DNA of 64,000 nucleotides, taken from a virus. The translations under genes and the position numbers were made by a program. The stretch spans positions 124,001 to 188,000 of the IMG/VR virus record IMGVR_UViG_3300027782_000027; one strand, given 5' to 3'. Below are positions 56,701 to 61,529 of the stretch, one piece after another; the stretch's first letter is position 1; the number at the start of each line of letters is the position of its first letter. The notes under the pieces are model-generated. The model was not told where the DNA came from and did not search any database. It was given only the letters and a program-made list of their open reading frames with translations.

Positions 56701-59085
56701 GGGTCTAGTGGTTCTTCAGGTTCTAGTGGTAGTGCTGGAAGTTCTGGTACATCAGGTGCTAATGGTAGTTCAGGAACATCTGGCTCAAGCGGTTCATCTG
56801 GCTCAAGTGGAAGTAGTGGTAGTTCTGGTTCAGTTGGAACATCAGGTTCTAGTGGAAGTAGTGGTAGTTCAGGGTCTTCAGGAAGTACTGGTTCAAGAGG
56901 AACAAGCGGTTCTTCAGGAACATCGGGAAGCTCAGGTTCAAGTGGTTCATCAGGTACTTCAGGTTCTAACGGAAGTTCAGGAACATCAGGAAGTGCTGGT
57001 TCAAGTGGTAGTTCAGGTTCATCAGGTTCAAGTGGAACATCAGGTTCTAATGGTAGCTCTGGTACATCAGGTAGTTCTGGTTCAAGTGGTAGTAGTGGTT
57101 CTAGCGGTAGTGCTGGTACTTCAGGTTCAGTAGGGACAAGTGGCTCTTCAGGAAGTGCGGGTAGTTCAGGGTCAAGTGGAAATACAGGCTCTTCGGGTAC
57201 TAGCGGTTCATCAGGAACATCAGGTTCTTCTGGCTCAAGTGGCTCGTCAGGGTCTGGTGGAAGCTCAGGTACATCGGGTAGTAGTGGAACATCAGGGTCT
57301 TCAGGCTCAAGTGGAAGTTCAGGTAGTACAGGTTCATCGGGTTCATCTGGTATTACAGGTTCTTCAGGAACTAGTGGTAGTTCAGGTACATCAGGAAGTT
57401 CGGGTTCATCAGGTAGTAGTGGAAGCACTGGCTCAAGTGGTACTGGAGGTTCTTCAGGAACATCAGGTTCTTCTGGTTCAAGTGGAAGCTCAGGTTCTTC
57501 GGGTAATAGCGGTTCATCGGGAACTTCTGGGTCAAGTGGAACATCAGGTTCTTCTGGCTCTTCAGGTAGTTCTGGGTCTAGCGGAAGTGCTGGCTCAAGT
57601 GGTAGTTCAGGTTCATCGGGTATTACTGGAAGTAGTGGAACAAGTGGTTCTTCTGGCTCAAGCGGAAGTTCAGGAACATCGGGTTCTTCGGGTACTTCAG
57701 GGTCAAGTGGTTCTTCAGGAAGTAGCGGAAGTTCGGGTAATACAGGTTCTTCTGGAACTAGCGGTTCATCAGGTAGTGCTGGTTCAAGCGGAAGTTCGGG
57801 TAATACAGGTTCTTCTGGAACTAGCGGTTCATCAGGTAGTGCTGGTTCAAGCGGAAGTTCGGGTAATACAGGTTCTTCGGGTACAAGTGGTAGTTCTGGA
57901 ACATCGGGGTCAACAGGTTCTTCAGGAAGTTCTGGGATTACTGGTTCCTCAGGTACTTCTGGTTCAGGTTCTGCTGGTTCATCAGGTTCTAGCGGAAGTG
58001 GGTCATCAGGAACAAGTGGATTAGATGGTATAAGTGGAACATCTGGCTCAAGTGGTATTACTGGTTCATCAGGTACTTCAGGTTCTGGCTCATCAGGAAG
58101 TTCAGGGTCTAGTGGAAGTACGGGTTCGTCAGGAACATCAGGTTCGTCAGGAACATCAGGAAGTTCAGGTTCTAGTGGTAGTTCTGGTTCAAGTGGGAGT
58201 ACTGGTTCAAGAGGAACTTCTGGAAGTCAAGGTAACAAAGGAGGTCTTCAGTATATCTATGGTAATGGAGCCGGTACAGCACCTTCTTCAGGTCAATTTA
58301 GTTATAATGGTGCAGGTTCTTCAGTTTATGATTTGAAATTTAATGTAACAACCGCGGATTCTGCAAATATTAGTGATTATTTTTTCAATTTAGTTGGAAA
58401 AAGTGGGATTGTATATTTGATTTTCAATTTAAATGGTTCAAACAAAATTGATATTTATAGCTTTAATAACGTTTCGGTAAGTGGTAGTGATTATCTTTTT
58501 ACAGGAGCTTTAGATACAAATGCTGGAGATACAACACTTACAACTAGTGATTTATGTGCAATTACCATAATTGTTAATGGAGCATCAGGTGCTAATGGTA
58601 GTTCAGGAACTTCAGGTTCAAGTGGTAGTAGTGGAAGTACTGGTTCAAGAGGAACATCGGGTTCTTCAGGTTCAAGCGGAAGTTCTGGTTCATCAGGGAC
58701 TAGCGGTTCATCAGGAACTTCAGGTTCTAGTGGAAGTTCAGGTTCTAGTGGAAGTTCTGGTTCAAGTGGTTCTTCAGGAACTTCAGGTTCAAGTGGAAGT
58801 ACAGGTTCAAGAGGAACATCTGGAAGCTCAGGAACTAGTGGTACTTCAGGTTCATCGGGTTCTTCGGGTACTTCAGGTTCAAATGGTTCATCTGGTACAA
58901 GTGGTAGTTCAGGTTCATCGGGTAGTTCAGGTTCATCAGGGACTAGCGGTTCATCAGGAAGTTCTGGAATTACTGGCTCTTCAGGAACATCAGGTTCAGG
59001 TTCATCAGGAACTAGTGGAGCTGCGGGCGGAACATTCACATTAGGAATTGTTTACACAACCGCAAACAATTTTAACTTTATATAA
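44785..59085 (+). CDS. Giant collagen-like Gly-X-Y fibre protein (4766 aa)
   Basis: A single intact frame of 14.3 kb. Residues 1-180 are an anchor domain shared with the short fibre at 35985 (IPYQNPISASQI, SGRRRLGM). A short linker follows, then 1167 consecutive Gly-X-Y triplets at residues 208-3708. A 120-residue globular insert comes next, then about 220 triplets, a second related insert of 113 residues, about 50 more triplets, and a short hydrophobic end (GTFTLGIVYTTANNFNF). X and Y are nearly always Ser or Thr, with some Val, Ala, Asn and Ile; no proline and hardly any charge is seen in the repeats. A collagen-like triple helix of the first block would be about 1 micrometre long (3501 residues at 0.286 nm each). 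This is a virion fibre or adhesive appendage by position. The repeat could instead adopt a polyglycine-II-like or disordered, glycosylated form. Confidence 0.85.
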   Translation: MAIPYQNPISASQITGPFSVARTSPYGTNFNVLNVGGWQEAAYLTNLGLIFSGQGQQQLSVNNIPININIGNGTFSPTYLTLNSDNFSSGRRRLGMIVWVNETETAYQYQIDNYNDLWDAAVSANSVTQLSYETIVKNNTPEGQAFINAWTGSTIEGVSGVTRANARWRVFAQGTELTGGTYFSGTSTLELYNSDGTVISVTGITASGSNGSSGTSGSSGSSGSSGSSGSSGTSGSNGSSGSSGTSGTSGTSGSTGTSGSSGSVGTSGSSGLSGVDGTNGTSGSSGSVGTSGTSGSSGSSGTGGTSGTSGTSGSTGTSGSSGSVGTSGTSGSSGSSGSVGTSGSSGSAGTSGTSGSSGSSGTSGTSGTGGTSGSSGSVGTSGTSGTSGSSGTSGSSGSSGSSGSSGSSGSSGTSGSTGTSGSSGTSGTSGSSGSAGSSGSSGSVGTSGSSGSSGSSGSSGTSGSSGSSGSTGSSGSSGITGSSGTSGSSGTSGSSGSSGSSGSSGSSGSSGSTGSSGTSGTSGTSGTSGSSGSTGTSGSTGTSGSTGTSGSSGSSGSSGSSGLTGSSGTSGSSGTSGSSGSSGSSGSSGSTGSSGTSGSSGTSGSSGSSGSSGSSGSVGTSGTSGSSGSSGSSGSVGTSGTSGSSGSSGSSGNTGSSGTSGSSGTSGSSGSSGSSGSSGSSGSSGSSGSVGTSGTSGSSGSSGSSGVNGSSGTSGSSGTSGSSGSSGSSGSSGSSGTSGSSGSSGSSGSTGSSGSAGTSGSVGTSGSSGSSGSSGSTGSSGTSGSSGSVGTSGSSGSVGTSGSSGSTGSSGSSGSTGSSGTSGSSGTSGTSGSSGSSGSVGTSGSSGSVGTSGSSGSVGTSGTSGSSGSTGSSGSSGSSGSVGTSGSSGTSGSTGTSGTSGSSGSSGSSGSSGSSGTSGTSGSVGTSGSSGSSGSTGTSGSSGSSGSSGSSGTSGSSGSVGTSGTSGTSGSSGSSGSAGTSGSVGTSGTSGSSGSSGSSGSTGSSGTSGTSGTSGSSGSSGSAGSSGTSGSSGSTGSSGSTGTSGSSGTSGSVGTSGTSGSSGSVGTSGTSGSSGSVGTSGSSGTTGTSGTSGSSGSSGSVGTSGTSGTSGTSGSSGSSGNSGSSGTSGTSGSTGSSGSSGSSGSVGTSGSSGSSGSSGSTGSSGSTGTSGSSGTSGSSGTSGTSGTSGSSGSVGTSGTSGSSGSVGTSGTSGSSGSVGTSGTSGSSGSSGSVGTSGSSGSVGTSGTSGSSGSSGSSGVSGSSGSSGISGSSGTSGTSGTSGSSGSTGTSGSSGSAGSSGNSGTSGSSGSVGTSGTSGSSGSVGTSGTSGSSGSSGNSGTSGTSGSSGSVGTSGTSGTSGSSGSSGSSGSVGTSGTSGSSGSVGTSGSSGSTGTSGSSGSAGSSGNSGTSGTSGSSGSSGSSGSTGTSGSSGSTGTSGSSGSVGTSGTSGTSGTSGSSGSVGTSGTSGSVGTSGTSGSSGSSGSSGSSGSSGSAGSSGTSGSTGSSGSSGSSGSVGTSGSSGSTGTSGSSGSVGTSGSSGSTGTSGTSGSSGSVGTSGTSGTSGSSGSSGTSGSSGSTGTSGSSGSVGTSGTSGSSGSTGTSGSAGSSGSSGSSGSSGSSGSVGTSGTSGSSGSTGTSGTSGSSGSSGTGGSSGSSGSTGTSGTSGSVGTSGTSGSSGSVGTSGTSGSSGSVGTSGSSGSSGTSGTSGSSGSVGTSGTSGSSGSVGTSGTSGTSGTSGSSGSVGTSGSSGSVGTSGTSGTSGSSGSVGTSGTSGSSGSYGSSGSSGSTGTSGTSGSSGTTGSSGSSGSSGSSGSVGTSGSSGSSGTSGYSGSSGSSGSSGSAGTSGVNGSSGTSGSSGSSGSSGSSGSSGTSGSSGSTGSSGSSGSSGSTGTSGSSGSTGTSGTSGSVGTSGSSGSSGSSGSSGSVGTSGTSGSSGSTGSSGSSGTSGSTGTSGTSGSSGSVGTSGTSGTSGSSGSSGSSGTSGSSGSVGTSGTSGSSGSSGSSGISGSSGSSGSTGTSGTSGSSGSVGTSGSSGSSGSVGTSGTSGTSGTSGSSGSSGSTGSSGSSGTSGSSGSSGSAGSSGSSGSTGTSGTSGSTGSSGSSGTSGSSGSSGSVGTSGTAGTSGSTGSSGSSGSSGSVGTSGTSGSSGSSGSAGSSGTSGSSGTSGTSGSSGSTGSSGTSGSSGSVGTSGSSGSTGTSGSSGSSGTSGSSGSTGSSGSSGSAGSSGSTGSSGTSGSSGSVGTSGTSGSSGSVGTSGSSGSSGSSGSVGTSGSSGSSGSSGSSGSSGSVGTSGSSGSTGTSGSSGSTGSSGSSGSTGTSGTSGSSGSTGTSGTSGSSGSVGTSGTSGSSGSVGTSGTSGSSGSVGTSGTSGSSGSVGTSGSSGTSGSSGSSGSSGSTGTSGSSGTSGSSGSTGTSGSAGSSGSSGSSGSSGSTGTSGSSGSSGSTGSSGSSGTSGSSGTSGSSGNSGSSGTSGTSGTSGSSGSSGSAGSSGTSGSVGTSGTSGSSGSTGSSGSSGTSGTSGSSGSSGSSGSSGTSGSSGSTGSSGTSGSSGTSGTSGSSGSSGSSGSTGTSGSSGSSGTSGSSGSSGSSGSSGSSGSSGSTGSRGTSGTSGTSGSSGTSGSNGTSGSSGSSGSSGSSGSGGTSGSSGLSGVDGTNGTSGSSGTSGTSGSSGSSGSSGSSGSVGTSGTSGSSGSSGSAGSSGSSGSSGTSGANGSSGSSGSSGSSGTSGSSGSSGSAGSSGSSGSVGTSGSSGTSGSSGSSGSSGSSGSSGSSGSAGTSGSSGSAGTSGSSGSSGSAGSSGSSGVTGSSGTSGSSGSSGSSGSSGSVGTSGSSGTSGSSGSSGSSGSSGSSGSTGSSGSSGSTGSSGTSGTSGSSGSSGSTGTSGSSGSSGSAGTSGSSGSTGSSGSSGSAGSSGSVGTSGTSGSSGSSGSSGSTGSSGTSGSSGSSGSSGSTGSSGSSGTSGSVGSSGTSGSSGSSGSAGSSGSTGTSGSSGSVGTSGTSGSSGSSGSSGSVGTSGTSGSSGSSGSSGTSGSVGTSGSSGTSGSSGSSGSSGSSGSSGSTGSSGTSGSTGSSGSSGSTGSSGTSGSSGSSGSSGTSGTSGSSGSSGSSGSVGTSGTSGSSGSSGSTGSSGSAGTSGSSGSVGTSGSSGSSGSSGSSGSAGSAGTSGTSGSSGSSGSSGSSGSAGTSGANGSSGTSGTSGSSGSSGSSGSSGSVGTSGSSGTSGTSGTSGSSGSAGSSGSAGSSGSSGSSGTSGANGSSGTSGSSGSSGSSGSSGSAGSSGTSGSSGSSGSTGSSGSSGTSGSSGSSGTSGSSGSSGSSGSVGTSGSSGTSGSSGSSGSSGSAGSSGTSGTSGSSGTSGSSGSSGSSGSTGSSGSTGTSGSSGSSGSSGSVGTSGSSGSAGTSGSSGSSGSSGSSGSSGSTGSRGTSGTSGSSGTSGTSGTSGSSGSSGSAGSSGTSGANGSSGTSGTSGSSGSSGSSGSAGSSGSTGTSGSSGSSGTSGSSGSSGSSGSSGSAGSSGSSGTSGANGSYGTSGTSGSSGSSGSAGSSGSVGTSGSSGSSGSAGSSGSTGSSGSSGSSGTSGANGSSGTSGSSGSSGSSGSSGSSGSVGTSGSSGSSGSSGSSGSTGSSGTSGTSGSSGSSGSSGSSGSAGSSGTSGANGSSGTSGSSGSSGSTGSSGSSGTSGANGSSGTSGSSGSSGSSGTAGSSGLSGNDSSNSGRWRYNGTGTTPAATFFQTDSTTISSITNVYINIDDINSTSYASWFSGIDTIQALGNTVYLQITQVGSNNIIGIWDVAGITVTGSVYRWIFKGNIVANGTLSSTEYTISWVFNGLNGSSGTSGSSGTSGSSGSSGSSGSSGNTGSSGTSGSSGTSGSSGSAGSSGSSGNTGSSGTSGSSGSSGSVGTSGTSGTSGTSGSSGSSGSAGTSGSSGTSGSSGSSGSSGNTGSSGSSGTSGSSGSSGSTGSSGSSGTSGSSGSSGSSGSSGSAGSSGTSGANGSSGTSGSSGSSGSSGSSGSSGSVGTSGSSGSSGSSGSSGSTGSRGTSGSSGTSGSSGSSGSSGTSGSNGSSGTSGSAGSSGSSGSSGSSGTSGSNGSSGTSGSSGSSGSSGSSGSAGTSGSVGTSGSSGSAGSSGSSGNTGSSGTSGSSGTSGSSGSSGSSGSGGSSGTSGSSGTSGSSGSSGSSGSTGSSGSSGITGSSGTSGSSGTSGSSGSSGSSGSTGSSGTGGSSGTSGSSGSSGSSGSSGNSGSSGTSGSSGTSGSSGSSGSSGSSGSAGSSGSSGSSGITGSSGTSGSSGSSGSSGTSGSSGTSGSSGSSGSSGSSGNTGSSGTSGSSGSAGSSGSSGNTGSSGTSGSSGSAGSSGSSGNTGSSGTSGSSGTSGSTGSSGSSGITGSSGTSGSGSAGSSGSSGSGSSGTSGLDGISGTSGSSGITGSSGTSGSGSSGSSGSSGSTGSSGTSGSSGTSGSSGSSGSSGSSGSTGSRGTSGSQGNKGGLQYIYGNGAGTAPSSGQFSYNGAGSSVYDLKFNVTTADSANISDYFFNLVGKSGIVYLIFNLNGSNKIDIYSFNNVSVSGSDYLFTGALDTNAGDTTLTTSDLCAITIIVNGASGANGSSGTSGSSGSSGSTGSRGTSGSSGSSGSSGSSGTSGSSGTSGSSGSSGSSGSSGSSGSSGTSGSSGSTGSRGTSGSSGTSGTSGSSGSSGTSGSNGSSGTSGSSGSSGSSGSSGTSGSSGSSGITGSSGTSGSGSSGTSGAAGGTFTLGIVYTTANNFNFI
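46381..46434 (+). repeat. 18-bp perfect tandem repeat, three copies
   Basis: TCTACAGGAACATCGGGT occurs three times in a row, equal to two triplet units each. Confidence 0.9.
47803..47877 (+). repeat. 75-bp exact dispersed repeat, copy 1
   Basis: Identical over 75 bases to 52195-52269. The two copies are 4392 bases apart, an exact multiple of nine, so exchange between them keeps the Gly-X-Y phase. Confidence 0.92.
52195..52269 (+). repeat. 75-bp exact dispersed repeat, copy 2
   Basis: Identical over 75 bases to 47803-47877, while surrounding sequence encodes similar protein with different codons. Confidence 0.92.
53749..53864 (+). repeat. 54-bp tandem duplication
   Basis: Two adjacent copies with a 54-base period (six triplet units). 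The repeat carries TCAGTAGGAACAAGTGGAAC in both copies, at 53761 and 53815. Confidence 0.88.
55909..56268 (+). other. Globular insert 1 of the giant fibre
   Basis: 120 residues without Gly-X-Y: RWRYNGTGTTPAATFFQTD, later TVYLQITQVGSNNIIGIW, then TGSVYRWIFKGNIV and YTISWVFNG. The order of strands parallels insert 2 at 58240-58578 (YNGAGSSVYDLKF, IVYLIFNLNGSNKIDIY, SGSDYLFTGALD, ITIIVNG). These look like two copies of one beta-rich domain, which may bind ligands or act as a trimerisation point. Confidence 0.75.
56269..58239 (+). repeat. Gly-X-Y block 2, about 220 units
   Basis: Same GSS/GTS-type triplets as block 1, ending in GSQ-GNK next to insert 2. Near 57955-58095 three Gly-Ser-Gly steps lack one residue each, the only visible breaks of the triplet phase in this block. 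Confidence 0.92.
57725..57878 (+). repeat. 63-bp tandem repeat, about 2.4 copies
   Basis: Two full identical 63-base copies (57725-57787 and 57788-57850) and 28 bases of a third. The period is seven triplet units. This is a very recent expansion. Confidence 0.93.
58240..58578 (+). other. Globular insert 2 of the giant fibre
   Basis: 113 residues starting GGLQYIYGNGAGTAPSSGQF, then a strand-rich domain with IVYLIFNLNGSNKIDIY and YLFTGALDTNAGD. It is related to insert 1 by order of strands and by the shared GSN-x-I and SG-S-x-Y-x-F elements. Confidence 0.75.
58579..59028 (+). repeat. Gly-X-Y block 3, about 50 units
   Basis: The last block of GSS/GTS-type triplets, with GSR-GTS units and one Gly-Ser-Gly break near its end, followed by the C-terminal hydrophobic segment. 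Confidence 0.9.
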
Positions 59086-59093
59086 TATTTATA
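59086..59093 (+). promoter_or_regulatory. TATTTATA motif after the giant fibre gene
   Basis: An exact TATTTATA begins right after the giant gene's stop and ends 28 bases before the ATG at 59122. Confidence 0.4.
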
Positions 59094-59121
59094 ATAAACT
59101 AAATTAAACTAATATAATAAT

Positions 59122-59541
59122 ATGCCAGCGAATACAGCTCCAATCTTTACACTATTACCTGAGATTATGTGGGATAATACTATCACAACTGCTAATAATA
59201 CTGGTGATTTAACTTCAGGTACAGTTTATCCTGTATTTACCGCAGGTACCAATGGTAGTTATGTGCAAAAAATAAGATTTAGACATACAGGTGCCAATTC
59301 GGCGGCAACTGTTGCTCGTGTTTGGATTAATAATGGTTCTGCGACTACTAGTGCAATTAATAACACTTTATTTGATGAAATAACAATTGCTGCAAACGCC
59401 ACATTTACAACGAATGCCGCCTCAACCAACTATGAATTACCACTTATGTTTGGTTTACCTCCTAATTATAGACTTTATGTAACAATCGGTGCGGCTGCTG
59501 CAGGTGGTATTGATGCAACGGTTATAGGAGGAGACTACTAA
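59122..59541 (+). CDS. Small beta-rich tail protein, unknown (139 aa)
   Basis: 139 residues rich in Ala, Thr and Asn with a jelly-roll-like strand pattern (YVQKIRFRHTGANSAATVAR, VWINNG, FDEITIAANATF, YRLYVTIGAAAAGGID). Similar compact beta proteins are common among phage fibre or decoration proteins, but no family is assigned. It overlaps the next start by one base. It opens the last transcription-unit-like run of the window. Confidence 0.65.
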   Translation: MPANTAPIFTLLPEIMWDNTITTANNTGDLTSGTVYPVFTAGTNGSYVQKIRFRHTGANSAATVARVWINNGSATTSAINNTLFDEITIAANATFTTNAASTNYELPLMFGLPPNYRLYVTIGAAAAGGIDATVIGGDY

Positions 59542-59726
59542 TGTTAATATACCAATTAATACAATTTGACTATGGTTCGCCAGTATCTATGGGATATATG
59601 GAAATAGATTGGATGGCAGGACAATGTTTAAGATTAACCGATTTAGACGGTAATACTTTAGATTTGACAATAAATTTCGGATACCGAGTTGTTGATTCAA
59701 ACCCTCCAAGACCATCATGGGCTTAA
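59541..59726 (+). CDS. Small hypothetical protein (61 aa)
   Basis: 61 residues starting at an ATG that overlaps the previous stop (TAATG). The protein contains MEIDWMAGQCLRLTDLDGNT and ends with a Pro-rich SNPPRPSWA. No family is recognised. The overlap and the six-base gap to the next gene support a real gene in a structural operon. Confidence 0.6.
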   Translation: MLIYQLIQFDYGSPVSMGYMEIDWMAGQCLRLTDLDGNTLDLTINFGYRVVDSNPPRPSWA

Positions 59727-59732
59727 AAAATT

Positions 59733-60629
59733 ATGATTGACTATTACAATTTAGCTGACAATCAATATAAAAATCAAGTATATACCGGGTCTATAGGTAC
59801 TAATACTACTTTCATGGTTTATTATTGGATTAAACCAAGAGGTGTTACTATGGTACATATTACTGCTATTGGTGCTGGAGGTGGTGGAGGTGGTGGTAAT
59901 TCTTCTGCGAGTACTGCGGCTTCAGGTGGTTCTGGTGGTGGTTCAGGAGCTATTACAAGATTAACAATCCCCGCTATTTTTTTACCCGACCAACTTAGAA
60001 TAATTGTTGCCGCTGGTGGTTCTGGAGGAACTACAGGTGGAGGTAATACTGCAGCTAATACTTTTGTTGAAGTTGCTAGAGGTTCTGCGGTTGCGGCTAC
60101 CTATGTGTTACAAGCTAACGGTGGTGGTGGAGGTAACGTAGGTGCTGCGGGAGCAGCTTCTGCGGGTGGTGGAGCCGGAGCTATAGGTGTTCAAACTAAT
60201 GCAGTATATCAGGCTTTAGGTACGTTTTCAGTTATTGCAGGTCAAGCGGGTGCTGCAGGTGCAAATGGTGCCGTAGGGGGTACAATAACAATTAACGGTA
60301 ATGCTACAACAGTATCAGGAGGTGCCGCTGGAGGTGGGAAAAGTGCAGCTAATACCTCATTTGGTGGTGGTAATATCAATCCTATTGGGCAAATACCTAC
60401 AGGTAATGGAGGAAGCGCGGGTGGAACTAATAATGGTGATACAGGAACTTATACGTTTAATGGATTTTATAGTGCAGGAGGTGCTGGTGGAGGTGCTTTT
60501 GCAACAGGTACTGCGGGCAGAGGAGGTGATGGTGGACCTGGCAGCGGTGGAGGTGGTGGTGGTTCAGGAGTAACTGGAGGTAATGGAGGTAATGGTGGAC
60601 CCGGTATGGTAATAATAACATGTTGGTAA
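59733..60629 (+). CDS. Glycine-rich adhesin-like protein, first of three (298 aa)
   Basis: It begins with a short strand region (YYNLADNQYKNQVYTG), then a hinge GVTMVHITAIGAGGG and a long Gly/Ala/Asn-rich body with several poly-Gly runs. It ends NGGPGMVIITCW. This is the pattern of glycine-rich domains in phage tail proteins. In T-even phages such as S16 the gp38 fibre-tip adhesins carry poly-glycine-II helices, so a receptor-binding tip is a reasonable inference. Two paralogues follow directly at 60642 and 61530. Confidence 0.72.
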   Translation: MIDYYNLADNQYKNQVYTGSIGTNTTFMVYYWIKPRGVTMVHITAIGAGGGGGGGNSSASTAASGGSGGGSGAITRLTIPAIFLPDQLRIIVAAGGSGGTTGGGNTAANTFVEVARGSAVAATYVLQANGGGGGNVGAAGAASAGGGAGAIGVQTNAVYQALGTFSVIAGQAGAAGANGAVGGTITINGNATTVSGGAAGGGKSAANTSFGGGNINPIGQIPTGNGGSAGGTNNGDTGTYTFNGFYSAGGAGGGAFATGTAGRGGDGGPGSGGGGGGSGVTGGNGGNGGPGMVIITCW

Positions 60630-60641
60630 TAAGTATAAAAT

Positions 60642-61520
60642 ATGAGTTTTGTATATGATTTAGCGGACACAAGTTATAAGACCGCAGTGTTTTATCAGTC
60701 AGGTAGTTGGATAAAACCACAAGGTATAACCATGATATCTATCACGGCTATTGGTGCTGGTGGTGGAGGTAGTGGAGGGGCTACTAATACATCTGCTAAC
60801 GCAAGGTCAGGAGGTGGTGGAGGTGGTTCAGGTAGTATTACAAGATTGACTATTCCTGAAATGTTTATAACTGATTCATTAATTATAAATATTGGTACGG
60901 GTGGTAACGGAGGTGCTGCTGGTTTAGGAAATGGAGGTAGTGGAGGGTCAACAATTGTTGACATGCCTGTTCCGGGTAATGGTGACATATATACAAGAGT
61001 AATAGTTGCTACTGGAGGGTCAGGAGCAGTTGGTGCTACAGGAGGAGTGGCCGCAGGTGCAACTGACGTAGCCGCGGCATTATATTCGACATTAGGTATT
61101 TGGATGGCTATTGGAGGACAAGGAGGTGGTAACGGATTAACTGCCGCAGGTACTTCGGTAACATATGGAGCGACTATTGGACTACCAATTACCTCAGGTG
61201 CGGGAGGTGGTGGTATGGCCGCGGCAGGTACCACACCAACAAATGGTGGAGAAATTACAGGCGCAGGGTTTGTGTCTACAAACCCTGGTGGTATTTCAGG
61301 AGCTACAGGGAATAGAGGGGTTTATTCATTAACACCTTTTTATTCTACAGGAGGAAGTGGAGGTGGAGGTGGAGGGACAACTCCAGTTTCAGGTGGTGCA
61401 GGAGGTGATGGAAATATTGGATGTGGTGGTGGCGGTGGTGGAGGTGGTACTTCACCCACAGGTGTTGGTGGCATTGGAGGAAAAGGTGGAGACGGTTTAG
61501 TAATAATACAATGTTGGTAA
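60642..61520 (+). CDS. Glycine-rich adhesin-like protein, second of three (292 aa)
   Basis: Same plan as its neighbours: YDLADTSYKTAVFYQ start, GITMISITAIGAGGGGSGG, a TRLTIPEMFITDSLIIN strand, Gly-rich body, and LVIIQCW end. The middle loops differ most from the paralogues, which is where binding specificity would be expected to vary. It starts 12 bases after the first copy. Confidence 0.72.
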   Translation: MSFVYDLADTSYKTAVFYQSGSWIKPQGITMISITAIGAGGGGSGGATNTSANARSGGGGGGSGSITRLTIPEMFITDSLIINIGTGGNGGAAGLGNGGSGGSTIVDMPVPGNGDIYTRVIVATGGSGAVGATGGVAAGATDVAAALYSTLGIWMAIGGQGGGNGLTAAGTSVTYGATIGLPITSGAGGGGMAAAGTTPTNGGEITGAGFVSTNPGGISGATGNRGVYSLTPFYSTGGSGGGGGGTTPVSGGAGGDGNIGCGGGGGGGGTSPTGVGGIGGKGGDGLVIIQCW

Positions 61521-61529
61521 TATAATAAT

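Noticed and set aside
45406-59028. Possible CRISPR array or other regulatory repeat DNA
   Set aside because: The period is nine bases, repeats are not separated by unique spacers, and the whole stretch is one open sense frame.
60467-61234. Pro-rich minus-strand frames opposite the glycine-rich genes
   Set aside because: Glycine codons read as proline on the other strand; these are shadows of the real genes.
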